The translations under genes were made by a program, and so were the position numbers. A stretch of DNA of 5,674 nt, taken from Acidobacteriota bacterium (GTDB taxonomy: Bacteria > Acidobacteriota > Terriglobia > Terriglobales > Acidobacteriaceae). This document shows positions 1 through 4,719 of this stretch, piece after piece; the first letter of the stretch is position 1, and each line of letters begins with the position of its first letter. The stretch is from assembly GCA_021810735.1 (NCBI GenBank), contig JAJZIF010000278.1:1-5674 (forward strand), given 5' to 3'. The notes under the pieces are model-generated. The model was not told the DNA's origin, searched no databases, and saw only the letters and a list, made by a program, of their open reading frames with translations.

Positions 1-2
1 TC

Positions 3-134
3 CACCGCAAATCGGTTCCGCCCGCAATTTACGCGCCGATACAGTTGATCACCCCAATGAATATCGATGAGGTCTACCCGCGCAGTTTATTTGCCGACGC
101 AGACAGAGAACAGCAGCCCGTAACGCATTCGTAA
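3..134 (+). CDS. C-terminal fragment of an upstream gene, possibly a periplasmic sugar-binding protein or LacI-like domain (partial)
   Basis: A reading frame is open from the left edge and stops at TAA 132-134, giving 43 residues of a protein whose start lies outside the window. The fragment contains the stretch IYAPIQLITPMNIDEVYP. This resembles the last strand and helix of RbsB/LacI-type (type-1 periplasmic binding fold) sugar-binding proteins, where a 'vp..lvt..Nvdeyyp' pattern near the C-terminus is common. A sugar-binding protein or sugar-responsive regulator just ahead of a sugar-acid operon would make sense. The family match is by eye on a short tail and is tentative. The other two forward frames close earlier, at about positions 48 and 70. 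Whether it shares a transcript with the genes from 365 is unknown; the 230-base gap suggests it does not. Confidence 0.4.
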   Translation, partial: HRKSVPPAIYAPIQLITPMNIDEVYPRSLFADADREQQPVTHS

Positions 135-157
135 GCGTACTTCAGGTGGTAGAGGTT

Positions 158-171
158 CCGGATCGCTCCGG
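158..171 (+). other. Small GC-rich hairpin after the upstream gene
   Basis: CCGGA (158-162) and TCCGG (167-171) form a perfect 5-bp stem with a TCGC loop, 24 bases after the stop of the upstream fragment. No T-tract follows, so it lacks the hallmark of an intrinsic terminator. It could be a weak or Rho-assisted 3' end, or chance. Confidence 0.25.
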
Positions 172-253
172 CAGCCCAGGCTACGCGATATTCCCCCCAG
201 ACAAGTGTTTGGATGGAACTGAACCACACGCCGTGCCCGCCGATTGTTTTTGA

Positions 254-270
254 TTTGCGATATGCGCAAA
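254..270 (+). promoter_or_regulatory. Palindromic operator candidate
   Basis: TTTGCG (254-259) and CGCAAA (265-270) are perfect 6-bp inverted arms around a 5-base spacer ATATG. The site lies 95 bases upstream of the ATG of the dehydratase gene. Length and symmetry suit a dimeric helix-turn-helix repressor or activator such as a LacI or GntR family protein. The left arm with two following bases, TTTGCGAT, recurs at 287-294, 33 bases downstream, about three helical turns, so a second half-site on the same face of DNA is possible. The regulator is not encoded in the window. The symmetry is seen directly; the function is inferred. Confidence 0.4.
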
Positions 271-321
271 CTGTGTCACCTGTGCTTTTGCGATTGATCC
301 GAAAGCGACACCTGCGATTGA
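256..321 (+). repeat. Short direct repeats (TGCGAT x3, TGCGATTGA x2, CACCTG x2)
   Basis: TGCGAT occurs at 256-261, 289-294 and 313-318. The last two extend to TGCGATTGA (289-297 and 313-321). CACCTG occurs at 277-282 and again at 309-314. These words cluster in the 110 bases before the first operon gene and partly coincide with the palindrome at 254-270. They may be regulator half-sites or the trace of a small local duplication. Confidence 0.35.
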
Positions 322-364
322 CTACCTAACGGAATCAATCTGCCCAGCGGGAGACCCCGGAGAA

Positions 365-1555
365 ATGAAGATCACAAAAATAAAACTCTACAGAATACGC
401 TCAGGTAACCTGGGGGAAAAAGGCGCTCGCTTCGGTGAGTCTCAGTACTGGGGGGGCGGCTGGCAAACAGGCTCGCACATCGCAAACCCAATGTCTGTCT
501 ATCCAAAGTATGCACGAGTGCGCACATTGTGGATGGGACCCGGCCAGGATCCCTACGCCATCGAAATCTTTACCGATGAAGGCGTGACTGGCTGCGCGGT
601 CAACTATGGTGGCGGCCATTTCTCCTGCGCCGTAATCGAACAGCACTTCAGCCGGTTCCTAATAGGACAGGATCCCTTCAACATAGAAATGCTTTGGGAC
701 CAGATGTATCGCTCCACCATGCCATACGGGCTTGGCGGCGTGACGGCAATGGCCATGAGCGGAGTAGACCTAGCACTGTGGGACCTGATGGGCAAGGCCC
801 TGGGCCAGCCCGTATATCGATTGCTCGGCGGCCAAACCAAAGAGACTATTCCTTGCTACGCAACCACACACCCCGACTTGGTCTCGCATTGGAAAGGCAG
901 CGGATTTCTAGGGGTGAAAATTGCCGCCCCCTGGGGTATGGCCGACGGTCGCATGGGTCTGATCAAGATGCAGAAATGCCTGGAAGACTGTCGGAGCGCA
1001 CTCGGCGAGGAAATGGAACTGATGGTGGACTGTTATCTGTCCTGGGATATTGAATTCGCTTCCCGGCTGGCGGAACGGGTGCGCGATTGTGATGTCAAGT
1101 GGTTTGAAGATCCGCTGCAAAATGGCTGGGCCGAGCATAGCAACGCAGAACTGCGCACACGCATCAATCCCATCCAGATCGCCATTGGAAATCTGGAGTT
1201 CGATGTGAAGGCCTTCGCCGCCATCCTCGCTGCGCGCGCGTGCGACGTCATTCAGCCAGAGATGCAGTGGTGCGGCGGACTTACCGCAGTCCGGCGGATC
1301 GCAGCTATGGCCAAACCCTACGATGTACCAGTCATTCCGCATGGCTCAGGCGTATACAACTATCACTTTGTGCAATCGAATCTGAACTCCCCGTTCGCGG
1401 AGTATCTATCCGTAGGAGATGGGACGGGAGTGCGCCCTATCTTTGAAGCGATTGTTGGGGAACCGCTCCCCGTCAACGGACATGTCACGCTCAGCACAAG
1501 TCCGGGCTTCGGCGTAGAACTCAATCGCGACCTATTGGAACCCATTGACTTCTAG
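365..1555 (+). CDS. L-rhamnonate-dehydratase-like sugar acid dehydratase, enolase superfamily
   Basis: This 396-residue protein has the two-domain enolase superfamily (mandelate racemase/muconate lactonizing) layout: an alpha+beta capping domain at about 1-135 and a (beta/alpha)7 barrel at about 140-380. It aligns by eye along its length with E. coli RhmD, sharing the SHIANPMSVY-type loop (37-46), DLALWDLMGK (135-144), QPEMQWCGGLT (297-307), PHGSGVY (325-331) and the ending GFGVELNRD (381-389). Family members abstract the proton alpha to an acid-sugar carboxylate using Mg2+ and eliminate the 3-OH to give a 2-keto-3-deoxy acid; the protein is cytosolic. Metal ligands are D222 and E248, with N276 where RhmD has Glu. 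H326 matches the catalytic His, and E299 stands where RhmD has the partner Asp. The exact substrate is therefore open. ATG 365 is the first start codon in a frame open only from 254. GGGAG at 349-353 (11 bases away) or GGAG at 359-362 (2 bases away) is the ribosome site; neither spacing is ideal. Confidence 0.88.
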   Translation: MKITKIKLYRIRSGNLGEKGARFGESQYWGGGWQTGSHIANPMSVYPKYARVRTLWMGPGQDPYAIEIFTDEGVTGCAVNYGGGHFSCAVIEQHFSRFLIGQDPFNIEMLWDQMYRSTMPYGLGGVTAMAMSGVDLALWDLMGKALGQPVYRLLGGQTKETIPCYATTHPDLVSHWKGSGFLGVKIAAPWGMADGRMGLIKMQKCLEDCRSALGEEMELMVDCYLSWDIEFASRLAERVRDCDVKWFEDPLQNGWAEHSNAELRTRINPIQIAIGNLEFDVKAFAAILAARACDVIQPEMQWCGGLTAVRRIAAMAKPYDVPVIPHGSGVYNYHFVQSNLNSPFAEYLSVGDGTGVRPIFEAIVGEPLPVNGHVTLSTSPGFGVELNRDLLEPIDF

Positions 1556-1560
1556 ACTTA

Positions 1561-1566
1561 GAGGAG
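1561..1566 (+). promoter_or_regulatory. Ribosome binding site supporting the GTG start at 1573
   Basis: GAGGAG ends 6 bases before GTG 1573, an optimal spacing. This supports GTG rather than the out-of-frame TTG at 1571 as the start of the oxidoreductase gene. Confidence 0.8.
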
Positions 1567-1572
1567 CGCCTT

Positions 1573-2643
1573 GTGCAAGACAAGATCAAATGCGGAGTCA
1601 TCGGCGCAGGATGGTGGGCAACGTTTGCCCACATTCCTGCGCTGCTGGGGCATCCCAATGCCGAGCTTATCGCCGTCCAGAAACGCAACCGACAGGAGGC
1701 GCGGAAGGTTGCTGATGACTTTGGCATCCCTATCGCTTGCACCACGGCCAGCGAACTGCTCGCCATCGAAGGTCTTCAGGCAATAGTAGTCTGCAGTAGC
1801 CCGAATCTTCATTACGAGCAAGCATCTGCGGCCTTGGCGTTGGGGAAACATGTGCTGATCGAAAAGCCCATGACCCTGACTGCCGCCGAAGGCGTGGAAC
1901 TGGTCACGATGGCGCGGGACCACGGCACCCAGTTTCTTATCAGTTGTCCCTGGCATTACACGGCGCATGCCAAAGAGGCGCAGCGTCTGGTACGTAATGG
2001 GGATCTGGGTGAAGTGCGTATGATCAGCGTGTTGATGACCAATCCCATCAGCCATCTACTTCGCGGTGACAGCACGCAGCCTACCCACGGTACGCCGTAT
2101 ATGCATCCGCGGGAAGGCACCTATAGCGATCCTAAGGTCGCCGGTGGCGGACAAATTTATGCGCAGGTCTGTCATGTGGCGGCCTATCTCACCTTTCTCA
2201 CGGGCGCATGGCCCGCAGAGGTCTTCGCCCGCTTTCATAATGACGGCCAAGCTCTCGATATCTACGACACACTCAACCTGCAAATGGACGACAGCTCAAT
2301 TGTGACCATCGCCAGCACTGGCGCAACCAGCGTGGGACGCAGAGATTTCGAGCTGCGTGTCTTCGGCACCAAGGGTATGCTGTTTCTGGATCTGTGGCAC
2401 GGGAAAATGGAATTCGTGCCTTTGGTCGGAGGGCCACGCTCTTTTCCAGATTTGCCGGAAGACGCAATCTATCCTCACCAGGCTCCGGCCTTGAATCTGA
2501 TTGATTCCATCCTCGACCCACGCCGCAATCAGTCGCCCGCAACTCTGGGGGTGGCTGCGATGGACGTGATTGAGGCGGCATGCCGCTCGGCAAAGAGCGG
2601 CAGCAATGTCCGTGTCTCCTCGCTTATGGAGCAAACTGCATGA
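1573..2643 (+). CDS. Gfo/Idh/MocA family NAD(P)-dependent oxidoreductase
   Basis: The 356-residue product is a soluble sugar or cyclitol dehydrogenase of the Gfo/Idh/MocA superfamily. The N-terminal Rossmann domain (about 5-125) starts with the dinucleotide-binding loop GVIGAGWWA (8-16) and ends with the EKP motif (97-99), whose Lys98 is the usual catalytic and cofactor-contacting residue. The C-terminal alpha/beta substrate domain (about 130-350) has GGGQIYAQVCH (191-201), equivalent to the family's GGG...D..xH segment. His201 is kept, but the usual Asp is Ala197; a GGGQ.YAQ..H form occurs in some sub-branches as I recall them. Length is normal and no export signal is seen. Substrate and cofactor preference cannot be read from sequence. 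It begins 17 bases after the dehydratase with a GTG codon. Its TGA stop overlaps the next gene's start as ATGA (2640-2643), so it belongs to the same operon. Confidence 0.9.
   Translation: MQDKIKCGVIGAGWWATFAHIPALLGHPNAELIAVQKRNRQEARKVADDFGIPIACTTASELLAIEGLQAIVVCSSPNLHYEQASAALALGKHVLIEKPMTLTAAEGVELVTMARDHGTQFLISCPWHYTAHAKEAQRLVRNGDLGEVRMISVLMTNPISHLLRGDSTQPTHGTPYMHPREGTYSDPKVAGGGQIYAQVCHVAAYLTFLTGAWPAEVFARFHNDGQALDIYDTLNLQMDDSSIVTIASTGATSVGRRDFELRVFGTKGMLFLDLWHGKMEFVPLVGGPRSFPDLPEDAIYPHQAPALNLIDSILDPRRNQSPATLGVAAMDVIEAACRSAKSGSNVRVSSLMEQTA
2628..2631 (+). promoter_or_regulatory. Ribosome binding site supporting the ATG at 2640
   Basis: GGAG ends 8 bases before ATG 2640. With the ATGA stop/start overlap, this favours 2640 over the in-frame ATG at 2580. 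The 20 extra residues added from 2580 are read in a second frame inside the oxidoreductase gene and show no family features. Confidence 0.65.
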
Positions 2644-3803
2644 GCATGGTCTCGCTGCGGGGGATTACCTGGAACCACAGCAGGGCGTTGCCGCCGCTGG
2701 TGGCCACTGCGCAACGGTTTGAAGAACAGCATCCCGGAGTGCGAATTCAGTGGGAGAAGCGAAGCCTACACGAATTCGGGCATGCGGATCTTTCCACTCT
2801 TGCGCACAACTTCGATCTGCTCGTCATCGACCACCCGATGGTGGGCGAAGCAGAGGCGACGGGTGTACTGACCGATCTGCTTCCACTGCTCTCCAGCAAC
2901 GAGATCGAGGACTTCAAAGCCGACTCGCTGGGTCCATGCTTTTCAAGTTATGTGTATCAGGGGAGGCTTTATGCTCTTCCGATCGATGCAGCCGCGCCCG
3001 CCGCAAGCCTTCGCCCCGACTTACTCGACCAACTCCGTCTGAAAGAACCCCAAAACTGGGACGATGTGATGGACTTGGCACGGCTCAGTTGGGTACGGAT
3101 GCCAGGATTTCCAGCAGATCTCTTCCTCAACTTTATGGGACTGTGCGTTTCACGAGGAAGCCTGATAGCCGCCAGTCCTGAACAGCTTGTCGACCATGAG
3201 ATTGGCGCTCGCTGCCTGGCGGATATTTGTGAACTTGCAGCTCTGATGCCGGACGAGATATACGGTATGAATCCAATTGCCCTGTATGAACGAATGACGG
3301 ATGGGGATAGCATCGCCTACTGCCCATTCGCCTATACTTACAGCAATTACTCGCGCAATGGTTTTGGGGCGAAGCGCTTGCGCTTCTCCAACCCGGTCGC
3401 CCTGGATGGAAGTATACCGATGCGTACGGTGCTGGGGGGGACTGGGATCGCTATCTCCGCTGGCTGTAAGGACATCCCTCTCGCTCTTGAGTACAGCCTG
3501 TTTGTCTCCGGTCGCACTTGCCAGAGCACACTCTATGGCATGTGCGGCGGTCAGCCGGCACGGCGCAGCGCCTGGCGCGACACCCTGCTCAACCAAATCA
3601 CCGATGGTTTCTTTTCCCGCACTGTCGCCAGCATTGAGACAGCTTACGTGCGGCCGCGATACCCTGGCTATGTTGGCTTGCAGGAGCGTGCGGGAGTGCC
3701 CATCGTTGAATACTGCAAGCATCGCGGCAACGCGCAGCAGGCGCTCGAACAAATGGACACCCTGTATCGCGCAAGTTTGAACGGAGGCGCACAGCATGCT
3801 TAA
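2640..3803 (+). CDS. ABC-type solute-binding protein homologue (family 1) without a signal peptide
   Basis: From ATG 2640 this is a 387-residue protein; ATG 2646 is an alternative start. The fold resembles carbohydrate-type extracellular solute-binding proteins (family 1). An N-terminal strand (LRGITWNH, 6-13) leads into a helix and the PGV motif (32-34). These are followed by FDLLVIDHP (58-66), the interdomain YQGRLYALPID (106-116), the NWDDVMDLA helix (139-147), GGTGIAISAG (266-275), YGMCGGQPARRSAW (299-312), and a C-terminal helix with ALEQMDTLYRASL (368-380). Such proteins normally deliver sugars to an ABC permease in the periplasm. Here the N-terminus is polar and there is no hydrophobic h-region, lipobox or twin-arginine motif, even when starting from 2580. 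No permease or ATPase gene lies in the window. It is translationally coupled on both sides (ATGA before, 8-base overlap after). The likely location is the cytoplasm, and the role may be ligand sensing or sequestration rather than uptake; this is inference. Confidence 0.8.
   Translation: MSMVSLRGITWNHSRALPPLVATAQRFEEQHPGVRIQWEKRSLHEFGHADLSTLAHNFDLLVIDHPMVGEAEATGVLTDLLPLLSSNEIEDFKADSLGPCFSSYVYQGRLYALPIDAAAPAASLRPDLLDQLRLKEPQNWDDVMDLARLSWVRMPGFPADLFLNFMGLCVSRGSLIAASPEQLVDHEIGARCLADICELAALMPDEIYGMNPIALYERMTDGDSIAYCPFAYTYSNYSRNGFGAKRLRFSNPVALDGSIPMRTVLGGTGIAISAGCKDIPLALEYSLFVSGRTCQSTLYGMCGGQPARRSAWRDTLLNQITDGFFSRTVASIETAYVRPRYPGYVGLQERAGVPIVEYCKHRGNAQQALEQMDTLYRASLNGGAQHA
3783..3787 (+). promoter_or_regulatory. 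Ribosome binding site of the TIM-barrel gene
   Basis: GGAGG ends 8 bases before ATG 3796 and lies inside the end of the preceding gene, supporting the start that gives an 8-base overlap (3796-3803). Confidence 0.75.
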
Positions 3804-4650
3804 ATTTTCCTGCGCAGACTACAGCTTCCCTGTGTTGGAACGCTCCGAGGCGTTGCGTCTGGTGAAGCTGCTCGGCTTCCACCATGTGGACGTTGGCCTG
3901 TTTGCACGCAGTTCTCACTTCTCGCCGATTGAGTTGTTGGCCTCACCCCGCAGCTACACCGCGCGAATCCTGCATGATTTGAAAGCAGCGGAGCTAAGCG
4001 TTTCCGATGTATTTGTCCAGATTGGAGTCGATCCCGGCGAGAATGCTGCCAACGACCCCAGTTCTGCTGTACGCAGCAAGAACCGCGATGTGTTCACTCG
4101 CGCACTCGAGTTTTGTGTCGCGCTTGGTTGTAGCCATCTTACGGGTTTGCCTGGGGTGTTCCACCCGGCGGTTTCGCGTGACCTCGATTGGAAACTTGCA
4201 GTCGAAGAGGCCGCTCGTCGCATAGCCGAGTGTGCCAGTGCCGGGGTACGGTACGCAATTGAACCTCACGTCGACTCCATCTGCGCGGATGTTGAGAGTA
4301 CACGCGCATTCGTGGATGCAGCCGCGGGGCTGACGCTGACGCTTGATTATGGGCACTTCATCATGGTCGGCGAAACCTCTGCGCGTGTGCATGATCTGTT
4401 GCCGTTTGCTTCTCATGTTCATGTGCGCGGCGGAGCCATTGGCAGGCTGCAAACCTCAGTGCAGGAAAACGCGATCGATTTTTCCGGAATGATATCTGGG
4501 CTGCAACGGCTTGGTTACACGGGCTTCCTCGCCTTGGAATACGTGTGGGTGGACTGGAAGGGCTGCAACCGCACGGACAACGTCTCGGAGACCCTTCTTC
4601 TTCGGCGCGAGTTGGAGTCGACCGCTTCCATGACAACAAAAAAAGGATGA
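3796..4650 (+). CDS. Xylose-isomerase-type TIM barrel protein (sugar phosphate isomerase/epimerase family)
   Basis: The 284-residue product fits the AP-endonuclease-2/xylose-isomerase-like TIM barrel family, whose members isomerise, epimerise or dehydrate sugars and cyclitols using a divalent metal. The barrel strands carry the expected acid and His residues: AIEPHVDS (154-161, Glu156), LTLDYGHF (181-188, Asp184 and His187), HVHVRGG (207-213, His209) and LALEYVW (246-252, Glu248). E156, D184, H209 and E248 are the probable metal site. Length is typical and the protein looks cytosolic. The gene overlaps the binding-protein homologue by 8 bases. The C-terminus STASMTTKKG is encoded partly by a run of seven A residues (4638-4644) just before TGA, and the tail is not conserved-looking, so the end could have been altered by the nearby insertion. 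The specific substrate is unknown; the operon suggests a sugar or sugar-acid derivative made or used by the two upstream enzymes. Confidence 0.87.
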   Translation: MLKFSCADYSFPVLERSEALRLVKLLGFHHVDVGLFARSSHFSPIELLASPRSYTARILHDLKAAELSVSDVFVQIGVDPGENAANDPSSAVRSKNRDVFTRALEFCVALGCSHLTGLPGVFHPAVSRDLDWKLAVEEAARRIAECASAGVRYAIEPHVDSICADVESTRAFVDAAAGLTLTLDYGHFIMVGETSARVHDLLPFASHVHVRGGAIGRLQTSVQENAIDFSGMISGLQRLGYTGFLALEYVWVDWKGCNRTDNVSETLLLRRELESTASMTTKKG

Positions 4651-4655
4651 ACCAG

Positions 4656-4668
4656 GTTCAAATTGAAC
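4656..4668 (+). repeat. 13-bp odd palindrome GTTCAA-A-TTGAAC
   Basis: GTTCAA (4656-4661) and TTGAAC (4663-4668) are perfect 6-bp inverted arms around one base. A 1-base loop is too tight for an RNA hairpin, so a protein-binding site or a sequence tied to the insertion junction is more likely. It lies 6 bases after the stop of the TIM-barrel gene. Confidence 0.35.
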
Positions 4669-4679
4669 GGACAAACATT

Positions 4680-4701
4680 TGTTGTCAACGGTGCGACAAC
4701 A
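4680..4701. repeat. Inverted repeat TGTTGTC / GACAACA between operon and transposase
   Basis: TGTTGTC (4680-4686) and GACAACA (4695-4701) are perfect 7-bp arms around an 8-base loop. The word GACAACA also occurs at 4632-4638 at the very end of the TIM-barrel gene. No T-tract follows on either strand, so a standard intrinsic terminator is not supported. It sits just outside the transposase stop and may be part of the insertion-sequence end or a bidirectional 3' structure between convergent genes. Confidence 0.35.
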
Positions 4702-4719
4702 GGAGTTTCCCCGGAATTT

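Larger units (their letters stand above)
135..364 (+). promoter_or_regulatory. Non-coding leader of the sugar-acid operon
   Basis: No convincing gene lies in these 230 bases. A 60-codon opposite-strand frame (87-269) has no recognisable family and overlaps the upstream fragment. The region carries a small GC hairpin at 158-171, a 17-bp palindrome at 254-270 and three TGCGAT copies between 256 and 318, all upstream of the first operon gene. I looked for a sigma-70 promoter. TTGATT (250-255), TTGATC (294-299) and TTGACT (318-323) could be -35 boxes, but none has a credible -10 box 16-18 bases downstream. The promoter therefore remains unplaced. Confidence 0.5.

Noticed and set aside
158..171. 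Intrinsic terminator for the upstream gene
   Set aside because: The stem is only 5 bp and no T-tract follows.
87..269. Opposite-strand 60-codon frame in the leader
   Set aside because: It has no recognisable family, overlaps the upstream gene tail and spans the palindrome and hairpin.
250..346. Sigma-70 promoter from TTGATT, TTGATC or TTGACT boxes
   Set aside because: No acceptable -10 hexamer lies 16-18 bases downstream of any of them.
908..1342. 144-codon antisense frame within the dehydratase gene
   Set aside because: It lies opposite a strongly conserved enolase superfamily domain and has no recognisable domain.
2580..2639. Longer N-terminus for the binding-protein homologue starting at ATG 2580
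   Set aside because: The added 20 residues are charged and Cys-rich with no signal-peptide pattern, and a better ribosome site plus the ATGA overlap point to 2640.
3150..3797. 215-codon antisense frame within the binding-protein homologue
   Set aside because: The + strand frame matches a known fold over its whole length and is coupled to both neighbours; the antisense product resembles nothing I know.
4680..4710. Bidirectional Rho-independent terminator between operon and transposase
   Set aside because: A 7-bp stem is present but neither strand has a following T-run.
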